Positions 9,055-17,677 of a stretch of DNA of 64,000 bases are shown here, piece after piece. The translations under genes were made by a program, and so were the position numbers. Each line of letters starts with the position of its first letter. The stretch's first letter is position 1. The notes beneath the pieces are model-generated. The model was not told where the DNA came from and did not search any database. It saw only the letters and a list, made by a program, of their open reading frames with translations. The DNA is taken from the NCBI GenBank assembly GCA_902777275.1, contig CACYTI010000015.1, positions 21,975 through 85,974 on the forward strand, read 5' to 3'. The DNA comes from an uncultured Ruminococcus sp. Its GTDB lineage: Bacteria; Bacillota; Clostridia; Oscillospirales; Acutalibacteraceae.

Positions 9055-9615
9055 ATGAAAAATATACACGAAATCTTAAAGAGCGTCGGGCTTGAAGTAC
9101 CCGCAGACAAAAAAGCCGATTTCGACAAAGCGGTGCTTGAAAACTACAAAACCGCCGCCGAAACCGAAAAGCTCAGAACCGCGCGCGACAACTACAAGAC
9201 CCGGCTCGACACGGCGACCGAACAGCTCAAAGCGTTTGAAGGTGTGAATGTGGACGACCTGCAGGGCAAAATCACAACGCTGAATCAACAGCTTGCCGAT
9301 CAGAAAGCCGATTTTGAAAAGCAGCTCGCCGACCGAGACTTTGATGACCTTCTCAACGGCGCTATTTCCGGCAGCAAGGCGAAGAACGTCAAGGCGGTGC
9401 GCGCTCTGCTCGACCTTGAAGCTATAAAGGCGAGCAAGAACCAGTCCGCCGACATCGAAGCCGCGCTCAAAAAGGTCAAAGAAGAAAACGATTATCTTTT
9501 CACCTCCGACGAACCTATCGACAACCCCGGTTTCACAGGGGGAACGGGCGGCAAACAGGGCGCAAATGAAGATATGATGCGCTCTATTATGGGCTTGCCG
9601 CCCGAAAAATCATAA
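9055..9615 (+). CDS. Phage scaffold/minor structural protein (GP20 family)
   Basis: A 186-residue, highly charged coiled-coil protein of the phage GP20 scaffold type, which directs capsid assembly in tailed phages. The central heptad-rich helix (residues 35-110) with many Lys/Glu/Asp, and the disordered C-terminus with a Gly-rich turn (FTGGTGGKQG) followed by a terminal helix (MMRSIMGLPP), are typical. An AAAGGATAAAG RBS precedes ATG 9055. In complete prophages this gene sits between minor head proteins and the major capsid gene. Here the upstream partner is the JAMM tail and the downstream gene survives only as its first codons. GC is close to the chromosome, unlike the JAMM gene. Confidence 0.85.
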   Translation: MKNIHEILKSVGLEVPADKKADFDKAVLENYKTAAETEKLRTARDNYKTRLDTATEQLKAFEGVNVDDLQGKITTLNQQLADQKADFEKQLADRDFDDLLNGAISGSKAKNVKAVRALLDLEAIKASKNQSADIEAALKKVKEENDYLFTSDEPIDNPGFTGGTGGKQGANEDMMRSIMGLPPEKS

Positions 9616-9639
9616 TCAAAGAAAGAAGGTCTAATATTT

Positions 9640-9834
9640 ATGGCTAACAGTTTGCAGTGGGGCGCACCCGCGTGCGCGCCAGTGAACCGAGGCTGTCTTC
9701 ATGTCCGTTTGTCGATGTCATTCCACACTCCGCGCTTCCCGGCTGTTCAACAGAAATCACAAAAAAATCAGCAAAAAAAAGCATTTTTTGACATTTCACA
9801 ATTTGGGTTGACATCGGGCAAAAAAGTGTTATAA
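9640..9834 (+). pseudogene. Start of a phage (probably capsid) gene cut off by the REP repeat
   Basis: AGAAAGAAGG precedes ATG 9640, and the first codons read MANS before the frame runs into the 39-bp repeat at 9651. Everything after that is chromosomal or REP sequence with no protein-like character, although a frame stays open to 9834. The position directly after a GP20 scaffold is where a major capsid gene is normally found, so this is read as a capsid gene truncated after its first codons. Confidence 0.5.
9651..9689. repeat. 39-bp direct repeat, right copy (REP-type palindrome)
   Basis: Perfect copy of 7982-8020, closing the phage remnant on the right. It lies inside what was the next phage gene. 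Confidence 0.9.
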
Positions 9835-9835
9835 T
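9808..9835 (+). promoter_or_regulatory. Sigma-A promoter of the polysaccharide operon
   Basis: TTGACA (9808-9813), 16-bp spacer, TATAAT (9830-9835). About 65 bp of leader follow before the first gene. Confidence 0.85.
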
Positions 9836-9906
9836 ACAATGGAATACATATGTTGCAAACACAGAAAAACATTAATTATTTTACAAACGAGAGGGTTTAG
9901 TGCTTA

Positions 9907-10677
9907 ATGGAAAAGACGTCTAAAGCAAGTAAACACAAGGTAAAAACCGGCGGAAAAAGAGAATTCAATCCGGCGCTCATGCTCAAGGCAGTGTGGAAAA
10001 AGCTGTGGCTTGTTATTCTTATCGGGGTGATCGCGGGCGCGGTTACCTTTGTCGGCGTGAAATTCTTAGTTACCCCAACATACCGCTCTTACTTTACCGC
10101 TTACATCAACAACAAAAAGGATGTGGATCTGTCATCTATCACCGGCTCTGACGTAAAGGCGTCTCAGGCTCTGGTGCGCACGTACTCCGAGATCATGACG
10201 AGCCGCTATGTCCTCAAAGAGGCAGCCGCGTCGATCAATCTTGACAGCAACTACGCCACAGTCAAAAAGCTTGTCAGCACAAGTGTCAACAACGAAACGG
10301 GTATCATCACCGTAAACGTTGACACCGACAGCCCGCAGAAGTCCTTTGATTTGGCTAAGGCTATCGAGGAAACGACGCTTATTTACACCGCCAACATAGT
10401 GGACGGAAGCTCCATGAAGATCATTGACCACCCGTTCCTGCCCACAAGCATTTACAAGCCCAATTACATCAGGCTTTCGCTGCTGGGAGCGGTCGCGGGA
10501 ATGATTTTGATCGTTCTTATCATCTGTATCAGACAGTTCTTCAACGACAAGGTGACAAACGAGGAAGAGCTTGAGGATCGCTACTCCATCCCGATCGTGG
10601 GCGTTATCCCCGACATGATAAATACAGACAAGCACAACAAGGGCGGATATTATTACTACCGCACCGAGGAACAATAA
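9907..10677 (+). CDS. Polysaccharide chain-length regulator (Wzz/CpsC-type)
   Basis: Membrane co-polymerase that sets chain length of capsular or exopolysaccharide. The 256-residue protein has a basic cytoplasmic N-terminus, a first membrane helix at about residues 35-57 (VILIGVIAGAVTFVGV), a periplasm-like loop of about 130 residues, and a second helix near residues 195-215 (LSLLGAVAGMILIVLII) followed by the conserved cytoplasmic ending with IPIVGVIPD. The tail ends in a tyrosine cluster (YYYYR), which resembles a phosphorylation tail, yet no BY-kinase gene (CpsD/Wzc-like) follows. It is the first gene of the operon, behind a strong promoter. Confidence 0.85.
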   Translation: MEKTSKASKHKVKTGGKREFNPALMLKAVWKKLWLVILIGVIAGAVTFVGVKFLVTPTYRSYFTAYINNKKDVDLSSITGSDVKASQALVRTYSEIMTSRYVLKEAAASINLDSNYATVKKLVSTSVNNETGIITVNVDTDSPQKSFDLAKAIEETTLIYTANIVDGSSMKIIDHPFLPTSIYKPNYIRLSLLGAVAGMILIVLIICIRQFFNDKVTNEEELEDRYSIPIVGVIPDMINTDKHNKGGYYYYRTEEQ

Positions 10678-10702
10678 AACCGAATGGAATTGAGGCAGCA
10701 AC

Positions 10703-11767
10703 ATGATCAAAACGCCCGTTGAGCTTAACGGCAAGGCTATACTCGTTACCGGCTCGCCCGGTTTTATCGGAGCTAATCTTGTGATAAGGCTTCTTTCGGA
10801 GCTGACGTCGGGCACCGTGGTCTCGCTCGACAATATGAACGATTATTACGACGTCAGACTAAAAGAATGGCGGCTCGCGCAGATCGAAAAGGCTGCGGAG
10901 GCATCGCCCGTTGACCACGTTTTTGTAAAAGGCTCCATAGCCGACAGGGAGCTGCTCGACGGTTTGTTTGACCGTTACGGCTTCGACGTCGTCGTTAATT
11001 TGGCGGCGCAGGCGGGAGTGCGCTACAGCATAGACCACCCCGACGTTTACATCGAGTCGAATTTGATCGGCTTTTACAATATTCTTGAGGCGTGCCGCCG
11101 CAATCCGGTGGAGCACTTGGTTTACGCCTCGTCCTCGTCGGTGTACGGCGGAAACAAAAAAATCCCGTTCAGCACAGAGGACATGGTTGACAACCCCGTT
11201 TCGCTTTACGCCGCCACAAAAAAGAGCAACGAGCTGCTTGCTCACGCTTATTCAAAGCTGTATGATATCCCGTCCACGGGGCTTAGGTTCTTCACCGTTT
11301 ACGGACCTGCGGGCAGACCCGATATGTTTTACTACAGCGCCACCGAAAAGCTTTCCGCCGGAAAAACGATTCAAATATTCAACTACGGCAACTGCAAACG
11401 CGACTTCACATATATCGACGACATAGTAGAGGGTGTTTTCCGCGTCATGCGCGGAGCGCCGAAAAAGGAAAAGGGAGAGGACGGGCTTCCCGTGCCGCCC
11501 TACGCCGTGTACAATATAGGCGGCGGACAGCCCGAAAACCTGCTTGATTTTATATCTGCGCTTCAGGAGGAGCTTGTAAGTGCGGATATTCTTCCCGCGG
11601 ACTACGACTTTGAGGGTCACAGAGAGCTTGTCGGTATGCAACCGGGCGACGTTCCCGTAACCTACGCCGACGCCCGGGGGCTTGAACGCGACTACGGCTT
11701 CACCCCGACCATCGACATAAGAACCGGTTTAAGGGCGTTCGCGCAGTGGTACAGGGAATATAATTAA
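10703..11767 (+). CDS. NAD-dependent nucleotide-sugar epimerase (UDP-glucuronate 4-epimerase-like)
   Basis: Extended SDR-family enzyme, 354 residues, expected to interconvert UDP-sugars for the polysaccharide, most like UDP-glucuronate/UDP-galacturonate 4-epimerases. The dinucleotide-binding loop TGSPGFIG is at residues 16-23, DNMNDYYD follows the second strand, ASSSSVYGG holds the catalytic Ser/Thr region, and the YxxxK pair is Tyr169/Lys173 (YAATK). The substrate segment LRFFTVYGPAGRPDM is characteristic of the CapI/GAE group. The start is ATG 10703 after a GAATTGAGGCAGC stretch. It is co-directional with the chain-length regulator, 25 bp downstream. The exact sugar cannot be set from sequence alone. 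Confidence 0.85.
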   Translation: MIKTPVELNGKAILVTGSPGFIGANLVIRLLSELTSGTVVSLDNMNDYYDVRLKEWRLAQIEKAAEASPVDHVFVKGSIADRELLDGLFDRYGFDVVVNLAAQAGVRYSIDHPDVYIESNLIGFYNILEACRRNPVEHLVYASSSSVYGGNKKIPFSTEDMVDNPVSLYAATKKSNELLAHAYSKLYDIPSTGLRFFTVYGPAGRPDMFYYSATEKLSAGKTIQIFNYGNCKRDFTYIDDIVEGVFRVMRGAPKKEKGEDGLPVPPYAVYNIGGGQPENLLDFISALQEELVSADILPADYDFEGHRELVGMQPGDVPVTYADARGLERDYGFTPTIDIRTGLRAFAQWYREYN

Positions 11768-11822
11768 TAAAAATACCGGCAGTATAAAGATTTTTCTTTC
11801 GGTATAAAAGAGGGGAAAGATA

Positions 11823-12662
11823 ATGAGCGAAAACTACTCGGTTTTAATGTCCGTATACAAAAAAGAAAACCCGAATTTCCTTCGCGTTTCGATGAACAGT
11901 ATGTGGGAACAAACGGTTCCGACAAACGATTTTGTTCTGATGTGCGACGGTCCGCTTACGCCCGGACTCGACAAGGTGATAGCCGAAATGGAAAAGGCTC
12001 ACCCCGGCACACTCCGCGTTATCCGATTTAAGGAGAACAGGGGTCTCGGCTACGCCCTTCAAACAGGCGTAAAGGAATGCAAAAACGAGCTTATCGCGAG
12101 AATGGACAGCGACGATATAAGCTGCCCCGACCGCTGCGAAAAGGAGCTTGCGGTTTTTGCCGAAAACCCCGACATTTCGATCTGCGGCAGCCTTATAGAG
12201 GAATTTTCCGAAGCCGACCCCGAAACCTTTATGCCGCTTTCTTTTATCAGCAAGCGCGTGGTTCCCGAAACTTACGAGGAAATATGCGAGTTTGCGAAAA
12301 GCCGCAACCCGTTCAACCACCCGTCGGTAATGTATAAAAAAGCCGATGTGCTTGCAGCGGGAAATTACCAGGATATCAGATATATTCAGGACTATTATTT
12401 GTGGGTACATATGCTTATAGCGGGCTTTAAGGGCAGCAACATTCAGGAGCCGCTTGTTTGGATGAGAGCCGACAGCAACCTTTACAAAAGGCGCAGCGGC
12501 AAGCTTTACAGAGAAATACAGTTCAATCTGTTTAAATATATGAAGGAGCAGGGCTTTATCACCAAAAAGCAATACATCAAGTCCTGTGCGCTCAGGGCGG
12601 GCTCATCGGTAGCGCCCAACGGAGTAAGACAGTTTGTGTTTAAAAAAGTGCTGAGGAAGTAA
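11823..12662 (+). CDS. Family 2 glycosyltransferase
   Basis: Cytoplasmic GT-A fold transferase, 279 residues, that adds one sugar to the lipid-linked repeat unit. The N-terminal SVLMSVYKKENP, the nucleotide-binding region ending in the metal-binding RMDSDDI (DxD motif), and the later acceptor-side signature (NHPSVMY) are those of GT2 enzymes of cell-surface polysaccharide clusters. The start is ATG 11823 with GAGGGGAAAG as RBS. A 55-bp gap separates it from the epimerase, without a clear terminator, so it is probably in the same operon. Donor sugar unknown. Confidence 0.88.
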   Translation: MSENYSVLMSVYKKENPNFLRVSMNSMWEQTVPTNDFVLMCDGPLTPGLDKVIAEMEKAHPGTLRVIRFKENRGLGYALQTGVKECKNELIARMDSDDISCPDRCEKELAVFAENPDISICGSLIEEFSEADPETFMPLSFISKRVVPETYEEICEFAKSRNPFNHPSVMYKKADVLAAGNYQDIRYIQDYYLWVHMLIAGFKGSNIQEPLVWMRADSNLYKRRSGKLYREIQFNLFKYMKEQGFITKKQYIKSCALRAGSSVAPNGVRQFVFKKVLRK

Positions 12663-12682
12663 ATGGATTGGGAGATATATAA

Positions 12683-13927
12683 TTGACAGAGAGAAGCATT
12701 AGAATAACGTTTTTGGATGTTTTGGAGATGACGCTGTTCGCGCTTATCTTAAATCTGAACGCGTTGAAAATTGTAACGGGAATAAACGAAAACGGCTTGG
12801 TGGTCGGCGTTTTTGCCGCGTTTGCCGCCGTTGTCGTGCTAAATAAAATACGAACCGACGGTTTGAATTTCCGCTTTGACAGCACCCTGCTTTTGGTTTT
12901 GGCTATATTTGTCATGACCGCTGTTATTTCCATGGTGTTCACTGGCGCAAACGGTATTGTCGCTCTTATAAAGTTTTTGGCAGGTATAGTCATCGCTTAT
13001 CTTGCCTCGCAGATGCGTTGGACAAACCGTATGGGCGGTCTGAAAATATCGGTGGCGACAAGCCTGCTTTATTCCGTCTTTTTGATCGTAAGATATTCGT
13101 GGATCTATGCCACATATACCTCGGGCTCGACCGGTACGTCTAACTATCTTGTCGTAACGCTTCCCGTAGGACTCGGTCTTTCGCTGGCGCTTGTTCTGCT
13201 CACAATGACAAAAACAAGCCCGCTTGAAAAGGTGCTGTATATCTCCGCGGTAGTCGTTCAGACCATCGCGCTCATGCAGTACCCTGCAAGAGGAAACCTC
13301 ATTTTCCCGCTTGTTCTCACTGCGGTCCTCCTTGTTTACAAAAACTGGAACAAGCCCAAATTTTTGTTTTTGAGCTTACTGCTTATCGCTGTGCTTTCGG
13401 TCGGTCTGTTCTGGATCACAACTGAGCTCGGAAACAGCTATCTGCAATACCGCATGACAAGAATGTTCGAGAGCCAGGATCAGGAGCAGCGCATTCCGCT
13501 TTACGGCTACTACCTCGGATATATTTTTGACCACATGAATTATTTGCTGGGACAGGGCTTTAAAAACTCCGCGGATGTTTTGGTTCAGGGCGGCTTCCAC
13601 GAAAACTATCCCCATAATTTCCTTTTGGAGATAATAGGAGAGATGGGCTTTGTCGGAATCGCGCTGCTTGCGGTCGTTGGATATAAGATAATCAAGGGCG
13701 AATATAACCAGATCAAATATTTCAGAGAACTCGATATTGACGACCGCAAAAAACAGGAAGGTTGGTTTTTTGCGGCAAACGCGGGCTTGCTCTTTTATTT
13801 GATGACATACTTCAAGTCATATTCGATTTACGACGGTTACCAGCTTTTTATATTCATAGCGTTTATGATCCACAGCGACATGGCGTTTGATGATATTTAT
13901 CTGGAGCAGGAGCAGGAGGAAGAGTAA
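12683..13927 (+). CDS. O-antigen ligase/polymerase-like membrane protein
   Basis: A 414-residue, highly hydrophobic protein with about ten membrane helices and one larger outward loop (about residues 235-320, containing the RMFESQDQEQR segment and GQGFKNS, then HNFLLEIIGEMG). This layout and the HNFLLE-type motif belong to the Wzy/WaaL group that polymerises repeat units at the outer face of the membrane. The start is taken as TTG 12683 because GGGAG lies 9 bp upstream; the next ATG lies within the first hydrophobic region. The gene stops 1 bp before the flippase ATG, so both are translationally linked. Confidence 0.8.
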   Translation: MTERSIRITFLDVLEMTLFALILNLNALKIVTGINENGLVVGVFAAFAAVVVLNKIRTDGLNFRFDSTLLLVLAIFVMTAVISMVFTGANGIVALIKFLAGIVIAYLASQMRWTNRMGGLKISVATSLLYSVFLIVRYSWIYATYTSGSTGTSNYLVVTLPVGLGLSLALVLLTMTKTSPLEKVLYISAVVVQTIALMQYPARGNLIFPLVLTAVLLVYKNWNKPKFLFLSLLLIAVLSVGLFWITTELGNSYLQYRMTRMFESQDQEQRIPLYGYYLGYIFDHMNYLLGQGFKNSADVLVQGGFHENYPHNFLLEIIGEMGFVGIALLAVVGYKIIKGEYNQIKYFRELDIDDRKKQEGWFFAANAGLLFYLMTYFKSYSIYDGYQLFIFIAFMIHSDMAFDDIYLEQEQEEE

Positions 13928-13928
13928 G

Positions 13929-15197
13929 ATGGCGATGTTGCGCAAAATCGGAAAGGTTTTCAGGAATCCGTATGTATTTTCAATTATTTCAAAATGCTGC
14001 GTGGTTCTTGCGGGCTTCCTGTTTACGGTCGTTCAGGCGCGTTACCTCGGCGCTGAGCTCAAGGGGCAGGTCACATACGTAACAAGCATTACGAGCATCA
14101 CCGCTATTGTTTTCGGGTTCGGGATACACCAGGCGTATCCGTATTATAAAAAGAAGCTTCAAAGGGACCTGCTTCCGGTTTTCTTTAAAATAGCTATGAT
14201 CCAGCTTGGCATATACGCGGCTATTTCGGTTGTTGTCGCGATCATTTTCAACAGCCCGAAGATGATCGCAATCTCCCTGATCACTCCCATCATGGTTTAC
14301 GACCGCATTGTGGCTTACATAACGATGGTTGAGGAGCCGAACCACAAAAATGCCATTGAGATGATCGTCAATTTTGCCGAGCTTCTGCTTATCGTCGTGC
14401 TTTGGATATTTTTCCCGAAGTCATTTTTGATCGGCGTATCGGTCATCGCGTTCAAGGACGTGATAATGGCGGTTATTTACACATGGCGCTGGCGCAAGGA
14501 GATCGTCTCGGACAAGACCCCGATAAAGGGCTGGCCGCTCAGACTTATTAAATTCGGATTTTTTCCGATGCTTGCGCTGCTTATGACAACGCTCAACTAC
14601 AGGGTCGACGTTATCATGTTAGACGGCAGAGTTCCCGACGCCGCGATAGGCGTTTACTCGATAGGCGTTATGCTCGCCGAGCGCGTCTGGCTCATTCCCG
14701 ACGCCATGAAAGAGGTTATGATAAGCAAGGTCGCAAAGGGAAAGGGTACCGAGGAGGTTTCGTTCGTTATCCGCGTGTGCAACACCGTTTGCCTGCTTGT
14801 TGTCCTTCTGCTTATTTTACTGGGACAGCCGTTTATCAATATCGTTTTCGGCGAGGAATACGCGGGCGCGTATATGGTCACGCTTATTCTGCTTATCGGC
14901 GTATTTTTTATGATTTACTACAAGATGATCGCGTCCTACAACATCGTAATAGGAAAGCAGGTCATCAACTTTATTTTCCTCGGAATCAGCGTTTTGGGCA
15001 ACATCGGCGCAAACGCGATAATGATCCCGCTTTTCGGGATCTACGGCGCGGGCTGGGCAAGCGTTATTTCCTACGCGATCTGTTCGTTATTGTTTATAAT
15101 TCAGTTCAAAATAACTACGGGTATGCCGCTCAGAAGAATGCTTATCGCCACACCGTCCGATTTTAAGGGCTTAAAGTCAAGACTGAAAAAAGGATAA
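13929..15197 (+). CDS. Polysaccharide flippase (Wzx/MATE-like)
   Basis: A 422-residue membrane protein with about twelve hydrophobic helices and the N-terminal pattern of polysaccharide exporters (KCCVVLAGFLFTVVQARYLGAELKG). It would flip lipid-linked repeat units across the cytoplasmic membrane. ATG 13929 is preceded by AGGAGGAAG within the end of the upstream gene and is separated from its stop by one base. The next gene starts 6 bp after this one ends, so the four genes from 11823 form one tight unit. Confidence 0.87.
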   Translation: MAMLRKIGKVFRNPYVFSIISKCCVVLAGFLFTVVQARYLGAELKGQVTYVTSITSITAIVFGFGIHQAYPYYKKKLQRDLLPVFFKIAMIQLGIYAAISVVVAIIFNSPKMIAISLITPIMVYDRIVAYITMVEEPNHKNAIEMIVNFAELLLIVVLWIFFPKSFLIGVSVIAFKDVIMAVIYTWRWRKEIVSDKTPIKGWPLRLIKFGFFPMLALLMTTLNYRVDVIMLDGRVPDAAIGVYSIGVMLAERVWLIPDAMKEVMISKVAKGKGTEEVSFVIRVCNTVCLLVVLLLILLGQPFINIVFGEEYAGAYMVTLILLIGVFFMIYYKMIASYNIVIGKQVINFIFLGISVLGNIGANAIMIPLFGIYGAGWASVISYAICSLLFIIQFKITTGMPLRRMLIATPSDFKGLKSRLKKG

Positions 15198-15203
15198 TCC
15201 AAT

Positions 15204-17549
15204 ATGAAAACCATCGGTTTAGTCACCTATTATAATTCCGACAATTTCGGTGCTATGCTCCAGGCTTACGCACTGAAAAGGGAAATTGAAAAAAACGGCT
15301 GCCGCTGCACGCTTATCTCGCACAACCGTTTCAGCGTTGTGCACAAGGAGCTTGCGGGCGGCTCGGGCAGTAAAACGGCGCGACGCGTAAAAACAGGCGT
15401 GCGCCACCCCCGTTCGCTCAAAATGATAGCGTCGGGTCAGACAAAGGATATAAAAAGAGGGAAAAAACGCGCAAAAATAAAATGCGCGTCTTTTCGTGAT
15501 GAATTTTTTCCCGATAAAACAGAAATTTTTTACTACAACACTGACCAGATAATGAAAGACCCGCCGATTTTCGACGGCTATGTGTGCGGCAGCGACCAGA
15601 TTTGGAGTCCCGAACGCTTTACGGGAGCCGAGCCGTTCTTTTTGGATTTTGTTCCCGAGGGCAGACCTCGGATAGCCTACGCGCCGAGTCTTGCGATGAC
15701 GACGATCCCCGACGGCATGAAAGAGAGCTACAAAATCCTTGTGTCAAAGTTCTCCGACGTTTCGGTGCGCGAGAAAAAAGGTTGTGACGCCATAGAGGAA
15801 GCCGTGGGTATCCGCCCCAAGTGGGTTTGCGACCCGACGTTCCTGATGTCGCAAGTCGAGTGGGAGGAATTCTCCGATGTTAAAACGGATACTCCCGAAC
15901 GCTATATTTTCTGTTATTTTCTAAGCAAGGAAAACCTGCTCCGTGCGCGGGGCGTTATAAATAAAACGGCAGCCGAGCTTAACGCGAAGGTTCTTGTTCT
16001 TCCGTTCGGCGAGCACGTTATCGACAGCCGCTGGATCGGTCCGCGTGACGCAGGTCCGCGCGAATTTACGGCGCTTATAAGAAACGCCTGCTATGTTTTG
16101 ACCGACTCCTTCCACGGCACCTCGCTCTCGATTTTGCTTGAAAAAAATTTCAATGTTTACGCCGGTATGAAAACCGCCGAGTTCGCAAACCGCTTTGACA
16201 GGATAGCGAATATCCTGAAGCTGAGCGGGCTGGAGAACCGCGCGTTCACCGATGCGTCGGATCTAAAGCCGTCGGATATTCCGTATGAGGCAGTTTACGA
16301 AAAGCTTTACCCGTTTATAAAATCGTCAAAGCGCTTTCTTAAAGAGGCGCTTGACAAGGTTGAGGAGCAGCCTCCCGTAAAGCACAAGCCGCCGCGACTC
16401 GCCTCCTACGAGTCCTGCACGGGCTGTTCGGCGTGCGCCGCCGCCTGTCCGTTCGGAGCGGTGACAATGCAGCCCGATCACGCGGGCTTCTGGAGACCCG
16501 TTATCCGCGAGGAGCTTTGTGTTCATTGCGGCAAATGCGAGAAGAAGTGTCCCGTGCGAAATCCCGCTCCCAAAAGCCCCGTTCGCCCCGACTACTACGC
16601 GATTTACGCCAGGGATCCCGAGATGCGTATGCGTGGTTCTTCGGGCAATGCCGGAGGACTTTTCTCAGAGGTTATTTTAAAGGAGAACGGAGAGGTATTC
16701 GGCGCTGCTTTGTCCGACGACTGCCGCGAGCTTTCGTTCAAAAGCGCCTCAGAGGTCGGACTTGAGAAGCTGCAAAAATCCAAATATTTTGAGGCGGGAA
16801 TGCGCGACGTTATTCTCAGGATCAGAGAACAGCTTGATTTGGGCAAAAAGGTGATGTTTACCGGCACACCCTGTCAGGCGGCGGGCGTCCGCAAAATTTT
16901 CGGCGGCAACCCCAATCTTCTGATATGCGATTTTATCTGCCACGGCGTTACACCCGCCAAATGGTTCGGGCTGTACTTAGATGAAATGGAAGCGCTCTAC
17001 GGCGCGAAGGCTGTGGACGTCGGTTTCCGCTCCAAGGCCATGGGCTGGCGGTTGTACTGCATGAAGATCGAATTCGACAACGGAAAGACCTATCTCAAGT
17101 CGCAGGCGGCAGACCCTTATATGCTTGACTTTTTTGAAAACAACCACCTGCGCACAAACTGTTACAGCTGCAGCAGAGCGCTTCACAGCGTCGCTGACAT
17201 CACCCTCGGCGACTACTGGGCGGTAAACGTCAAGCACAATATGAAGGACACCGACGAGGGCATTTCGTTTGTTTGCCTCAGAACCGAAAAGGCAAAACGC
17301 TTTTTTGAGGAGAATTTCATCGGAAACGAAGCCGTATTCGTTCAGAAGCTAAGCGACGGCGAGGTTGACGAAACGCTCGTTTCAAGAGTGAGAAAGGTTC
17401 CCAAGGGCAACGACATTATCCCCGAAAAGTTCAATATTAAGCCGCAGCTCGGTGCAAAGGGAAATATCAAGAAGCTTTATTACGAACAATATGTCCGCAA
17501 AAAAAAGCAGCGTGATACTGCACCCAAGGCGACTTCGGAGAAGAAATAA
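15204..17549 (+). CDS. Fusion: polysaccharide pyruvyltransferase + 4Fe-4S/FrhB-like domain
   Basis: A 781-residue two-part protein. Residues 1 to about 385 are a polysaccharide pyruvyltransferase-family domain (opening VTYYNSDNFGAMLQAYAL; later DPTFL and TDSFHGTSLS), which in other members transfers pyruvate ketals to sugars. After a linker come two ferredoxin-type 4Fe-4S clusters (CTGCSACAAACP at about residue 404; CVHCGKCEKKCP at about 438). An FrhB/FdhB-like domain follows, with GSSGNAGG, FTGTPCQAAG, CDFICHGV, and CYSCSRA/DITLGDYW. The two halves usually occur as separate neighbouring genes in clostridial polysaccharide loci. Fusion suggests that an iron-sulfur redox step is tied to sugar modification. 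It is the last gene of the operon, followed by a terminator hairpin. The chemistry is inference. Confidence 0.88.
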   Translation: MKTIGLVTYYNSDNFGAMLQAYALKREIEKNGCRCTLISHNRFSVVHKELAGGSGSKTARRVKTGVRHPRSLKMIASGQTKDIKRGKKRAKIKCASFRDEFFPDKTEIFYYNTDQIMKDPPIFDGYVCGSDQIWSPERFTGAEPFFLDFVPEGRPRIAYAPSLAMTTIPDGMKESYKILVSKFSDVSVREKKGCDAIEEAVGIRPKWVCDPTFLMSQVEWEEFSDVKTDTPERYIFCYFLSKENLLRARGVINKTAAELNAKVLVLPFGEHVIDSRWIGPRDAGPREFTALIRNACYVLTDSFHGTSLSILLEKNFNVYAGMKTAEFANRFDRIANILKLSGLENRAFTDASDLKPSDIPYEAVYEKLYPFIKSSKRFLKEALDKVEEQPPVKHKPPRLASYESCTGCSACAAACPFGAVTMQPDHAGFWRPVIREELCVHCGKCEKKCPVRNPAPKSPVRPDYYAIYARDPEMRMRGSSGNAGGLFSEVILKENGEVFGAALSDDCRELSFKSASEVGLEKLQKSKYFEAGMRDVILRIREQLDLGKKVMFTGTPCQAAGVRKIFGGNPNLLICDFICHGVTPAKWFGLYLDEMEALYGAKAVDVGFRSKAMGWRLYCMKIEFDNGKTYLKSQAADPYMLDFFENNHLRTNCYSCSRALHSVADITLGDYWAVNVKHNMKDTDEGISFVCLRTEKAKRFFEENFIGNEAVFVQKLSDGEVDETLVSRVRKVPKGNDIIPEKFNIKPQLGAKGNIKKLYYEQYVRKKKQRDTAPKATSEKK

Positions 17550-17603
17550 ACGGAATATTTAGAGGTTCACTAAAGAGCTTCACTAAAAATTTAACAGCAT
17601 AAT

Positions 17604-17649
17604 AAAAGCCTTCCTTTACCGTTCACAGTCGGTTCAAGGAAGGCTTTTT
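17604..17649 (+). terminator. Terminator hairpin of the CCTTCCT repeat family
   Basis: AAAGCCTTCCTT pairs with AAGGAAGGCTTT, followed by T residues. It sits 55 bp after the polysaccharide operon and before the convergent zinc-ribbon gene. The same stem recurs at 22317, 30950, 32159, 37458 and 39841. Confidence 0.85.
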
Positions 17650-17677
17650 GTTATATCCGTTTTATATTAAACATAAA

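Noticed and set aside
9690-9834. Continuation of the frame after the right 39-bp repeat as a real protein
   Set aside because: The sequence is intergenic in character and overlaps the promoter of the polysaccharide operon; only the first codons are phage-derived.
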